Shown one piece after another: positions 17,149 to 25,021 of a stretch of DNA of 64,000 bases. Origin of the DNA: Roseiarcus sp963783175 (GTDB lineage: Bacteria > Pseudomonadota > Alphaproteobacteria > Rhizobiales > Beijerinckiaceae); assembly GCA_963783175.1 (NCBI GenBank), contig CAWANG010000044.1, positions 1 to 64,000 of the forward strand. Reading direction: 5' to 3'. Position 1 is the stretch's first letter. Each line of letters starts with the position of its first letter. The notes beneath the pieces were generated by a model. It did no database searches. It was not told the DNA's origin and worked only from the letters and a program-made list of their open reading frames with translations. Made by a program: the position numbers and the translations under genes.

Positions 17149-18233
17149 GGCTCGCCAAAGTCGCAACTCCGGTTCTCAACCGTCTGCCGGCGGAGACGGC
17201 GCATCGCGCGGCGATCAACGCGCTGAAGATCGCTCCGCCGTCGAAGACGCCGGGCGCCGATCCCCGGCTTGCCGTCGAGATCCTGGGATTGCGGTTTCCC
17301 AATCCGCTCGGGCTTGCCGCCGGGTTCGACAAGAACGCCGAAGTTCCCGGCGCGATCCTGAGGCTCGGCTTCGGCTTCGTCGAGGTCGGCACGCTGACGC
17401 CGCGGCCGCAGGACGGCAACGCCCGGCCGCGTCTGTTCCGTCTCCACGAGGACGCGGCCGTCATCAACCGGTTCGGCTTCAACAACGACGGCTTCGAGCG
17501 GGCCAAGGCCCGCCTCATGCGGCGGCCGTCCGGCGGCGCGGCCGGGATGATCGGCGTCAATGTCGGCGCCAACCGCAACTCGGCCGACCGCGTCGAGGAT
17601 TACGTGCTCGGCGTCAGGACCTTCGCCGCGCTCGCCGACTATCTGACGATCAACATCTCGTCGCCGAACACGCCCGGCCTGCGCGACCTGCAACGGCGCG
17701 ACGCGGTTGACGACTTGATCCTGCGCGTAGTCGCCGCGCGCGACGAGACCGATCCCCGCCGGCCGCTTCTCATCAAGATCGCGCCCGATCTCGACGCCCG
17801 CGGGCTCGAAGATATCGTCGCCTCGGCGCTCGCCCATCGGATCGACGGGTTGATCGTCTCCAACACCACCGTCGCCCGGCCCGCCTCGCTAAGCTCGAGG
17901 AACCGCGCCGAATCCGGTGGCCTGTCCGGCCGGCCGCTGTTCGAGCCGTCGACGCGGCTTCTGGCTCGCGCCTATCTCCTGACCGGCGGGGCGATGCCGC
18001 TGATCGGCTGCGGCGGGGTCGAGGACGCCGCAACCGCGCTCGCCAAGATCGAAGCCGGCGCGAACCTGGTTCAGCTCTATACCGGGCTTGCGCTCAAAGG
18101 CGCGGGCGTCGTCGAGGAGATTCTCGACGGCCTCGAGCGGGCGGTTGAGGAGCGCGGCGTGGCGCGGATCGGCGAATTGGTCGGCGCCCGCGCCAGCGCT
18201 TGGGTCGAGCCGGAGCCGGCGAGCGCGGTCTAG
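17145..18233 (+). CDS. pyrD: Dihydroorotate dehydrogenase (quinone)
   Basis: 362 residues from GTG 17145, the class-2 membrane-associated type. Visible motifs are N-P-L-G-L-A-A-G-F-D-K-N-A (about 50-62), E-V-G-T-L-T-P-R-P-Q (about 78), I-N-R-F-G-F-N-N (catalytic loop region), N-I-S-S-P-N-T-P-G-L and the FMN-phosphate binding G-C-G-G-V. The class-2 catalytic serine is in the I-S-S-P-N segment. It oxidises dihydroorotate to orotate with quinone as acceptor in pyrimidine synthesis. GTG is chosen because of the 4-base overlap with the upstream DUF952 gene and the fitting family N-terminus. Confidence 0.96.
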   Translation: MRLAKVATPVLNRLPAETAHRAAINALKIAPPSKTPGADPRLAVEILGLRFPNPLGLAAGFDKNAEVPGAILRLGFGFVEVGTLTPRPQDGNARPRLFRLHEDAAVINRFGFNNDGFERAKARLMRRPSGGAAGMIGVNVGANRNSADRVEDYVLGVRTFAALADYLTINISSPNTPGLRDLQRRDAVDDLILRVVAARDETDPRRPLLIKIAPDLDARGLEDIVASALAHRIDGLIVSNTTVARPASLSSRNRAESGGLSGRPLFEPSTRLLARAYLLTGGAMPLIGCGGVEDAATALAKIEAGANLVQLYTGLALKGAGVVEEILDGLERAVEERGVARIGELVGARASAWVEPEPASAV

Positions 18234-18309
18234 GATGAACGTCTGGCAGGCGACGGTCTAGGCCTTGCGTCCTGCCGAAGCCCCGTCTTTCGACGAGCGA
18301 CAAGCCCGC

Positions 18310-19239
18310 CTACATGGCCGCGGCGTCGGAATAAGCGCCTGAGGCCTGCTCGCCCGCGGGCGTCGTCGCGGGCGCCGCCGGGCGGTGGACCGCGACCCCT
18401 GTCATCACCAGGAGCACCCCGAGCGTGTCCCTGAGGCTCGGAATCTGCTTGAGCACGATGATCCCGACCACAGTCGCGGTCGCCGGCAGCAAAGCGAGCA
18501 TCAACGCGAAACTCGCCCGCGGCAGCCGGGACATCGCGAGCTGATCGCAGATGTAGGGGATGACGGACGAGCAGATCCCGACGCCAATTCCGGCCAGCGT
18601 CAGCGCCGGGCTTCCGAACGCGCGCATGGCCTCGCGAAACCCGATCGGCATGATGAAAAGGAAGGCGATCGCCATCGCCGCGCCTAGGCGCTCAACGCCG
18701 CCGCTCGCGCCGGCTTCCGAAACCCTATGCCCGAGCACGATGTAGCCGACGAACAGGACGCCGTTCAGGAAGGCCCAGAAGAGCCCGACCGGATCGCTCG
18801 ACCAGCGGACGTTGATCAGGAGAAACACGCCGAGAACGGCCAACGCGAGCGCCGCCAGGTTGCGGGCCGTGCGCAGGCCGTAAAGAGCAACGCCGATCGT
18901 CCCGACGAACTCGATCGCCGCGACGAGGCTCATCGGCAATCGATCGAGCGCGAGATAGAACGCGGTGTTCATGACCGCGAGACAGACGCCAAGACCGATC
19001 AACAATCGGCGCGTTTGGCCGTCGGCGCGTGCGAGGGTCCGCCAGGGCGCCGTCCATGGCGCGAAGATCGCCGCGGCCGCGGCGATCCGCATCCAGGCGA
19101 CGCCGAGCACGCCGACCGACGGAAACAGAAGAACCGCGAACGACGGACCGAGATAATGGAAGACCGCGCTGACCGCGAACCAGGCGTGGGGCGGGGCGAG
19201 ATTTGCGGCGTCGGTGAATGTCGGCCGGGACCGCGGCAT
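18310..19239 (-). CDS. EamA/RhtA-type exporter
   Basis: 309 residues with about ten predicted membrane helices in two EamA repeats. Features include S-A-V-F-H-Y-L-G-P-S-F-A-V-L-L-F in helix 1 and R-L-G-A-A-M-A-I-A-F-L-F at the second repeat, close to the RhtA threonine/homoserine exporter group. The start at 19239 has GGAGAG just upstream on the minus strand. It is divergent from an Lrp/AsnC regulator with about 100 bases between, an arrangement in which the regulator usually controls the exporter. Substrate is probably an amino acid or metabolite; not determinable further. Confidence 0.88.
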   Translation of the reverse strand: MPRSRPTFTDAANLAPPHAWFAVSAVFHYLGPSFAVLLFPSVGVLGVAWMRIAAAAAIFAPWTAPWRTLARADGQTRRLLIGLGVCLAVMNTAFYLALDRLPMSLVAAIEFVGTIGVALYGLRTARNLAALALAVLGVFLLINVRWSSDPVGLFWAFLNGVLFVGYIVLGHRVSEAGASGGVERLGAAMAIAFLFIMPIGFREAMRAFGSPALTLAGIGVGICSSVIPYICDQLAMSRLPRASFALMLALLPATATVVGIIVLKQIPSLRDTLGVLLVMTGVAVHRPAAPATTPAGEQASGAYSDAAAM

Positions 19240-19341
19240 GTCGCTCTCCTTATTTTTCAGTATGAGAGGCGATCCGGGTATTGTATATGAGGAGAGAAAG
19301 GCGCTTATGATTGATCGCTCGACAGTTCAAAGGCTATATCG

Positions 19342-19851
19342 ATGCAACGCCTTCGAAAGCAAAATCCGAATGTGGACGTCCTCGACGCCCGCATTCTCTC
19401 GGCCCTGGCGGCGGATGCGCGAACCAGCATCGCTGAGCTCGCGCGGATCGTCGGCCTCTCGCCGCCGAGCGCGGCCGAAAGGGTCAGGCGCCTCGAGGCG
19501 GGCGGCGTGATCGAAGGCTATTCGGTTGTCATCGATCCCCGGGCTCTGGGCCTGCCGGTCGCGGCCTTGATCCGGATCCGCCCGATGCCCGGCGAGCTCA
19601 AGAGGGTCGCCGGGATTCTGAGCGAACTCCCGGAGATCGTCGAATGCGACCGGGTGACCGGCGAGGACTGCTTTGTCGCCCGCGCCCATCTCAAGTCGAT
19701 CGAGGACCTGGAAAGGCTGATAGACCAGATCATCCCCCACGCGATGACCACGACCTCGATCATCCAGTCGACGCTGGTCAAGCGCCGCCCGCCGCCGATT
19801 GTTTCGGACATTGACGAGAACGCAGAGCGAGCAGCAATCGCCCGCCGCTAG
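19342..19851 (+). CDS. Lrp/AsnC family transcriptional regulator
   Basis: 169 residues. N-terminal winged helix-turn-helix with D-A-R-I-L-S-A-L-A-A-D-A-R-T and G-L-S-P-P-S-A-A-E-R-V-R-R-L-E (recognition helix). The AsnC/RAM ligand domain has the middle V-T-G-E-D-C-F-V-A-R-A segment, where the usual motif is V-x-G-x-x-D-Y. These proteins bind amino acids and form octamers. It is divergently placed to the EamA exporter; the ~100-base gap is AT-rich and a likely operator region. A few more in-frame codons lie upstream, but ATG 19342 gives the usual N-terminal length. Confidence 0.92.
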   Translation: MQRLRKQNPNVDVLDARILSALAADARTSIAELARIVGLSPPSAAERVRRLEAGGVIEGYSVVIDPRALGLPVAALIRIRPMPGELKRVAGILSELPEIVECDRVTGEDCFVARAHLKSIEDLERLIDQIIPHAMTTTSIIQSTLVKRRPPPIVSDIDENAERAAIARR

Positions 19852-20034
19852 AGGATCAAATCTGACATTTGACTCCTGGTTGGGATTCCGTGCGGACTCG
19901 CGATCGGTCTCTCGGGCCAAAAAGAACTGTTCTTGTTGATGGGGGTCAATGCGCAGGGGCGCGAAGGTCTTTACGCTTGCGCGCGCGACATGAGGAAGGG
20001 CGTGAAAGCGCGCCTCCCAGACGGGTGAGCTATT

Positions 20035-20445
20035 ATGAAACGCAATCTCTTAGTCACGGTCGCCGCGAGCGCGATCGCTGTCGGCGCGATGGTCGCCGTT
20101 CCAGTTCTAGCTTCCGGCGCTCCGAGTGTTCCGACGACCGCAAAAAAGCTGAGCGGCAACGAAATCGCGGCCCTTTATGACGGATCGACGCTCAAATTCA
20201 AGAATTTCACTTTCAATAAAGAACCCCTGACTGGCACGGTTACCTTCGATTTTAAGGACCTCACTCAGTCTGGTACAGCAACTGGGTACGGCCATTACGG
20301 TGGGGTGATCAGGCTTGATGGCGATCAATTTTGCCACAAAGAAGGGGCGCGAGCTGAAACTTGTGTATCTGTGTATGTTGATGGGGCCGACATTTATGAA
20401 GTGGACTCAAAAGGGGTTGTTCAGTCTGTGAATCAAAAGCAATAA
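20035..20445 (+). CDS. Small secreted protein of unknown function
   Basis: 136 residues with a clear signal peptide (K-R-N-L-L-V-T-V-A-A-S-A-I-A-V-G-A-M, cleavage near V-L-A-S-G). The mature part begins L-S-G-N-E-I-A-A-L-Y-D-G-S-T and contains G-T-V-T-F-D-F-K and two cysteines in F-C-H-K-E-G and A-E-T-C that could form a disulfide. The pattern of an N-terminal G-x-E-I-x-x-L-x-x-x-S followed by beta-strands resembles small periplasmic proteins of alphaproteobacteria. The exact family could not be named. Its base composition is visibly less GC-rich than its neighbours, with many A/T third positions, so it may have been acquired. It stands alone between lrp and an SDR gene. Confidence 0.7.
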   Translation: MKRNLLVTVAASAIAVGAMVAVPVLASGAPSVPTTAKKLSGNEIAALYDGSTLKFKNFTFNKEPLTGTVTFDFKDLTQSGTATGYGHYGGVIRLDGDQFCHKEGARAETCVSVYVDGADIYEVDSKGVVQSVNQKQ

Positions 20446-20602
20446 GTAACCGCTGTCTAGTAGAATTGCCGCCGCCAGGGCATCAAGTGTTAGGTTCGAT
20501 CCGCTAGAGGATGTCGCGTTCGGAAATCGTCATCGCGAGGAGCGTCTTCGGCGCGCTATGGCTCGCGATGACGCGACGTCGCCGTCTAAGCGAAGCTATG
20601 GC

Positions 20603-21352
20603 TTAATTCTGCGCCGTCGGCCGGACAACGATCTCGTTGACGTCCACTTCCGCCGGCTCGTCGATCGCAAACGCGATGGCGCGGGCGATCGCTTCGGGCG
20701 CGAGGGCGATTCGGTCCCTTTGCTCGATGATCGCGGCTTTGGCCCTGGGATCGGTCATTGATTCGGCGAACTCGGTGTAGACGAAGCCGGGCGAAACGCC
20801 GGTCACACGAATGGTGTCTCCAGCTTCCTGGCGCAACGCTTCGGTCAGGGTGCGCACCGCGTTCTTGGTCGCCGCATAGACCCCCTGGAGCGGCACGATC
20901 CTCAGGCCCGCTGTCGAGACGACATGGACGAAGTGACCCGAGCCCTGACGCCGGAAGATCGGCAGCGCGGCGGCGATCCCATAGAGAACGCCCTTGATGT
21001 TGACGTCGATCATCGCGTCCCATTCCTCGACCTTGAGGTCGTCGAAGCCCGAGATCGGCCCGATGCCGGCGTTGCTGACGAGGACGTCGAGCCGGCCGTA
21101 GCGCTCCAAGGCCAGCTTGACCAGGTTCTCAAGGTCGCCACGCCGCGTGACGTCGGTCGTGGCATAGGCCGCTTCGCCCCCGTGAGCCGCGATGCGCGCC
21201 GCGAGCGCTTCCAGCCGATCCGTTCGCCGCGCGCCGAGCACGACTTTCGCCCCGCGTTCGGCGAGCACAAGCGCCGTCGCCTCGCCGATCCCGCTGCTCG
21301 CGCCGGTGATGGCGACCACCTTGTTTTGGGTTTCAGACAACATGTTCTCCAT
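20603..21352 (-). CDS. Short-chain dehydrogenase/reductase (SDR)
   Basis: 249 residues, classical SDR. NAD(P)-binding T-G-A-S-S-G-I-G near residue 16, then S-N-A-G-I-G near 90, catalytic Ser in V-V-S-T-A-G, and Y-A-A-T-K (catalytic Tyr and Lys) near 159-163. Such proteins reduce carbonyl compounds, and the A-R-R-T segment after strand 2 favours NADPH. A second in-frame ATG three codons on is possible. The substrate cannot be assigned. It is divergent from the short gene at 21452 with ~100 bases between them. Confidence 0.9.
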   Translation of the reverse strand: MENMLSETQNKVVAITGASSGIGEATALVLAERGAKVVLGARRTDRLEALAARIAAHGGEAAYATTDVTRRGDLENLVKLALERYGRLDVLVSNAGIGPISGFDDLKVEEWDAMIDVNIKGVLYGIAAALPIFRRQGSGHFVHVVSTAGLRIVPLQGVYAATKNAVRTLTEALRQEAGDTIRVTGVSPGFVYTEFAESMTDPRAKAAIIEQRDRIALAPEAIARAIAFAIDEPAEVDVNEIVVRPTAQN

Positions 21353-21430
21353 GTGCGTTACGCGAATTCACGTGAAGGCGGCCATAGCCAGCCAAGGATA
21401 GTATCAACAAAATTTTTCGACAATTTCTTT

Positions 21431-21472
21431 CCGCGAATCGAAATCCGTAATATGTTTGATTCCGAATCGCGG
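21431..21472. promoter_or_regulatory. Imperfect inverted repeat in the divergent promoter region
   Basis: The arms CCGCGAATCG (21431-21440) and CGAATCGCGG (21463-21472) are inverted repeats with one mismatched position, about 22 bases apart. They overlap the start of the small gene at 21452. They could be an operator or coincidence; no partner regulator is identified. Confidence 0.25.
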
Positions 21473-21706
21473 AATCGGACGGAGACGGCGATGGTTGATG
21501 CTGGGGTCAGGGCGGGAATCGGCGGCGCAGCGGGGGGCGAACCGGGTCCCGCGCCGCAGGAAATGGCAATCCGGGCGTTGAAAATGCTTGAGCGGCTCGT
21601 CGCCGGCTCGACGCTGACCGAGGTCGCGGCCGGCGAGGGCTTGACCCCGCGGCGGGCCCGCGAGCTCGTGGCCGAGGTCGTAGCCCAGCGCGGGTTCGAC
21701 CCTTAG
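21452..21706 (+). CDS. Small helix-turn-helix-like hypothetical protein
   Basis: 84 residues from ATG 21452; an internal ATG at 21491, preceded by GGAGACGG, would give 71. The C-terminal half (A-I-R-A-L-K-M-L-E-R-L-V-A-G-S-T-L-T, then G-L-T-P-R-R-A-R-E-L-V) reads as two helices and a turn, like a sigma-70 region-4 or short DNA-binding motif. No longer family match is recognised. The weak N-terminus is low-complexity Gly/Ala. It is probably a real small gene, given good codon use and its position between divergent promoters, but its function is unknown. Confidence 0.45.
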   Translation: MFDSESRNRTETAMVDAGVRAGIGGAAGGEPGPAPQEMAIRALKMLERLVAGSTLTEVAAGEGLTPRRARELVAEVVAQRGFDP

Positions 21707-21858
21707 GCAGCGGGTTCGTCCTTCGGACGGCTAATGCCCTTCGGTCTGCGCTTTGTGCATAGCAGCATATTATTGTGCGTCGCACCATATTGTGCTACAA
21801 GCCCACCCCCGGTCGTAGGGAGGGCGCGTCGGACGGCAAAAGATCAAAGGAGATTCCG

Positions 21859-22026
21859 ATGCAGCATTTCAACGCTGGAAACCTTCATCAAATCAAGGAC
21901 GCGCCGCCAGATACCTGGGCGACGGTGTACGCCAGCGACGTCGTCACCATTAGCGAACTCGCGCGACGCGGATTTCATCTCGTCGACATGAGCGGCGAAA
22001 TCTGGACCATGCATCGCGCCGGCTAG
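21859..22026 (+). CDS. Small conserved-looking hypothetical protein (55 aa)
   Basis: 55 residues from ATG 21859 with AGGAGA eight bases upstream, a near-perfect ribosome binding site. The sequence (M-Q-H-F-N-A-G-N-L-H-Q-I, then V-T-I-S-E-L-A-R-R-G-F and M-S-G-E-I-W-T-M) has a mixed charged composition with no membrane segment or signal peptide. It is too short for the usual gene size limits. The good binding site, ordered composition and stop at 22026 support a real gene, but no family is recognised. Confidence 0.5.
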   Translation: MQHFNAGNLHQIKDAPPDTWATVYASDVVTISELARRGFHLVDMSGEIWTMHRAG

Positions 22027-22151
22027 CCCGGCGAGGCGAGCGGCTGAGGCCCTCAGGTCGCCGGCAAGGCTTTCGCAGCAGGAGACGGGCGACGACTTTC
22101 CTTTGAGCAGGCCGATAAACCCCTGAAAACCCACAATTCGGCGAAGCAAAA

Positions 22152-22235
22152 AATTTGGATTTCTCTTCCCCCGATTTGGATTTCGCTTCCGCGGATTTGG
22201 GTTTTCCTGCCATAAGTTTGGATTTTCCTGCCGCC
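22152..22235. repeat. Four-copy 21-bp imperfect tandem repeat
   Basis: Four adjacent 21-base units (22152-22172, 22173-22193, 22194-22214, 22215-22235) share the core TTTGG(A/G)TTT and a C/T-rich second half. The array lies between a 55-residue ORF and the 3' end of ftsK. The reverse strand reads as a seven-residue repeat around (E/R)-N-P-N. The related core TTGGATTT recurs in the intergenic regions near 31.1 and 51.9 kb. Confidence 0.75.
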
Positions 22236-22260
22236 TGGCGCGGAAAAGCCAAGGCAAGTC

Positions 22261-24801
22261 TTAATCCTCGCCCAGGTCCTCGAACGCCCCGCGGTCGACG
22301 CCGTTGCCGATCAGGATCTCCCGCTTGCCCGAGTGGTTCGGAGGGCTGACCACCCCCTCCTTCTCCATCCGCTCGACCAGCGAAGCGGCCTTGTTGTAGC
22401 CGACCGAGAGGCGCCGCTGGATGTAGCTCGTCGAAACCTTGCGGTCGCGGAGAACGATATTGACCGCGCGGTCGTAATAGTCGGCGGATTCCTCGGCGTC
22501 CATCGACCCGGGGGAGGGCAGGGGGCCTTCGTCGTCCTCATCGCCGCCGGCGTCGTCTTCCTCGGTGATCGCGTGCAGATATGCGGGCGCGCCCTGCTTC
22601 TTGAGATGGGCGACGACCTTCTCGACTTCGTTCTCCGACACGAACGGCCCGTGGACGCGGGAGATCCGCCCGCCGCCGGCCATGTAGAGCATGTCGCCCT
22701 GGCCGAGCAGCTGCTCGGCGCCCTGCTCGCCGAGGATCGTGCGGCTGTCGATCTTGCTCGTCACCTGAAACGAGATCCGGGTCGGGAAGTTGGCCTTGAT
22801 GGTGCCGGTGATGACGTCGACCGACGGTCGCTGGGTGGCCATGATGAGATGAATGCCAGCGGCCCGGGCCATCTGCGCCAGGCGCTGGATCGCGCCCTCG
22901 ATGTCCTTGCCGGCGACCATCATGAGATCGGCCATCTCGTCGACGACGACGACGATATAGGGCAGTTCGTCGAGCGGGATCTCCTCATGCTCGTAGATCG
23001 CCTCCCCGGTTTCGCGGTCGAAGCCGGTTTGGACGGTGCGGGTCAGCGGCTCGCCCTTGGCCACCGCCTCGGCGACGCGGGCGTTGAAGCCGTCGATATT
23101 GCGCACGCCGACTTTCGACATTTTCTTGTAACGGTCCTCCATCTCCCTCACCGCCCATTTGAGCGCAATGACCGCCTTCTTCGGGTCGGTGACGACGGGG
23201 GTCAGCAGATGCGGGATGCCGTCGTATGCGGAGAGCTCCAGCATTTTCGGATCGACCATGATGAGCCGGCAACGCTCGGGCTTCATGCGGTAGACGAGCG
23301 AGAGGATCATGGTGTTGATCGCCACCGACTTGCCCGAGCCGGTGGTGCCGGCGACCAGAAGGTGAGGCATGCGGGCAAGGTCGACGATGACAGGTTCGCC
23401 GCCGATCGTCTTGCCGAGCGCGATGGCGAGGCGGTGCTTCGAGCTCTCGAAGTCCTCGCTGGCGAGAAGCTCGCGCAGGTAGACCGTCTCCCGGCGCTGG
23501 TTGGGCAATTCGACGCCGATCGCGTTGCGGCCTTGGACCACCGCAACCCGGGCGGAGACGGCCGACATCGAGCGCGCAATGTCGTCGGCGAGCCCGATCA
23601 CCCGCGACGACTTGATCCCCGGCGCCGGTTCGAGCTCGTAGAGCGCGACGACCGGCCCTGGACGGACGTTGACGATCTCGCCCTTGACGCCGAAGTCATC
23701 GAGGACGCCTTCAAGCAGTCGGGCGTTCTGCTCCAGCGCGTCCTGTGAGACTCGGGTCCCGGCCGATTTTTTCGGCTCGGTGAGCATTGCAATCGAAGGC
23801 ATGATCCAGTCGCGGCGCGGCGCCGGGGCGAACCTGGCTTCGACGGCGGGCTGGCTCGCGCCCTTGAGCGCGGCGGGCGAAACGACGACCGGCGGCGCGA
23901 CGGCCGATAGCGTAGGAGCCGAGCCTTGGGGGCGGGGAGCGTAGGCGGCGGGATCGCGAAAATTGTCGTCGACATCGCTGAGATTTGACCACGGCGCCCG
24001 GGTTGCAGGCGGCGTCGGCGCTGAGCCGAAGATGGACGAGGACTTGCGCGGCCGTGCGCCGCGCCGTGCAATTCGCCGCAGCGCTCCCTTGGCGGTGAGC
24101 AGGGCGTGAATGAGGGCGCCGATCGACACGATGCCGAAGCTCGGCCCGTCTTCGTCCTCTTCGTCGTTGAAACGCGCCAGAGCCTCGGCGCGGGCCCTCC
24201 CGGCCGGATTCTGGGCCGCGCCCTCGCCGGGGGCGCGCCGCGGCCCGCCGGCCCCCGCGGCGGCGGCGAGTCCGAGGATGGAGAACCCGGCGAGACAGGC
24301 GCCGAGCGCGATCGTCCCCCAGGCCGAGACTGGCAGGAACCGACGGGGGATCGAAAGGACCGCGTCGCCGACAACGCCGCCGAGGCCGGTCGGCAGCGGC
24401 CAGCTTCCGGGCGTCGGAAGCAGCGACGCCAACGCCGCCGCCGTGATCACGGCGCTCAGATAGAGGCCGATTTTCAATCGCGGCCGCTCGAGCCGCCGAT
24501 GGGTGAGAAGGCGCCAGCCCCAGATGGCGGGCGGCGTCAGCAGCGCCGCCGAGGCAAGGCCGATGAATTGCATCACCAAGTCGGCGGCGATCGCGCCCGG
24601 CGCGCCGAGAAGATTGTGGACGCGCGCGTTGGTCGCGTGATTGAGGCTCGGGTCGCTGACCGACCAGGTCAAGAGGGCAAGGCAGAGGCACGCCACGCCG
24701 GCGAGCGCGCCGAAGCCGGCGATCTCGGCCGCCCGCCGCTTCGGGAATTCCCGCACCGAGGCGGGCATGTGGTCGATAAACGAGAACGTCGTTGTACGCA
24801 T
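22261..24801 (-). CDS. ftsK: DNA translocase FtsK
   Basis: 846 residues. The N-terminus has four predicted membrane helices (about 25-175), then a long Pro/Ala linker to about 360. The motor domain has Walker A G-T-T-G-S-G-K-S (about 485) and a Walker B region Y-I-V-V-V-V-D-E-M-A-D-L, followed by A-T-Q-R-P-S-V-D. The C-terminal winged-helix gamma domain (S-T-S-Y-I-Q-R-R-L-S-V-G-Y-N-K-A, about 790) recognises KOPS. It pumps DNA at the septum and activates dimer resolution. The linker is shorter than in E. coli, as in other alphaproteobacteria. A 471-codon open frame on the other strand is a shadow. Confidence 0.97.
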   Translation of the reverse strand: MRTTTFSFIDHMPASVREFPKRRAAEIAGFGALAGVACLCLALLTWSVSDPSLNHATNARVHNLLGAPGAIAADLVMQFIGLASAALLTPPAIWGWRLLTHRRLERPRLKIGLYLSAVITAAALASLLPTPGSWPLPTGLGGVVGDAVLSIPRRFLPVSAWGTIALGACLAGFSILGLAAAAGAGGPRRAPGEGAAQNPAGRARAEALARFNDEEDEDGPSFGIVSIGALIHALLTAKGALRRIARRGARPRKSSSIFGSAPTPPATRAPWSNLSDVDDNFRDPAAYAPRPQGSAPTLSAVAPPVVVSPAALKGASQPAVEARFAPAPRRDWIMPSIAMLTEPKKSAGTRVSQDALEQNARLLEGVLDDFGVKGEIVNVRPGPVVALYELEPAPGIKSSRVIGLADDIARSMSAVSARVAVVQGRNAIGVELPNQRRETVYLRELLASEDFESSKHRLAIALGKTIGGEPVIVDLARMPHLLVAGTTGSGKSVAINTMILSLVYRMKPERCRLIMVDPKMLELSAYDGIPHLLTPVVTDPKKAVIALKWAVREMEDRYKKMSKVGVRNIDGFNARVAEAVAKGEPLTRTVQTGFDRETGEAIYEHEEIPLDELPYIVVVVDEMADLMMVAGKDIEGAIQRLAQMARAAGIHLIMATQRPSVDVITGTIKANFPTRISFQVTSKIDSRTILGEQGAEQLLGQGDMLYMAGGGRISRVHGPFVSENEVEKVVAHLKKQGAPAYLHAITEEDDAGGDEDDEGPLPSPGSMDAEESADYYDRAVNIVLRDRKVSTSYIQRRLSVGYNKAASLVERMEKEGVVSPPNHSGKREILIGNGVDRGAFEDLGED

Positions 24802-24935
24802 CGCAAACTCGCCGGATCGTCGCGGCGTGATCGCGCGCCGTGTCGTCCCCGACCCTAAGCACGTCCAGTTAATGCGGGCCTAACCTTAACGCGCGGTAGC
24901 TGGGCCAAGGCGTCGTAAAGGATCGTTCGGGGAAT

Positions 24936-24963
24936 GAAAAAATGGACGCCCCGAGGGGCGTCC
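24936..24963 (-). terminator. Rho-independent terminator downstream of amtB
   Basis: On the minus strand a GGACGCCCC/GGGGCGTCC hairpin (24963-24944) is followed by a run of six T (plus-strand A run 24937-24942). It lies 59 bases past the amtB stop, in the correct orientation for the glnK-amtB transcript. Confidence 0.85.
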
Positions 24964-25021
24964 AAGGTCCGCGGGGAGGAACTTCGCCCGGGGCCGGTCA
25001 ACGGCCGCCGGGCGCCGCAGC

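Noticed and set aside
20480..20520. tRNA-like GGTTCGATCC stretch
   Set aside because: No matching acceptor stem or anticodon loop can be formed around it.
22152..22235. CRISPR array
   Set aside because: Units are contiguous 21-mers with no spacers, and no cas genes are present.
22333..23748. 471-codon plus-strand frame across ftsK
   Set aside because: Lies opposite the conserved motor domain of FtsK and has no recognisable domain.
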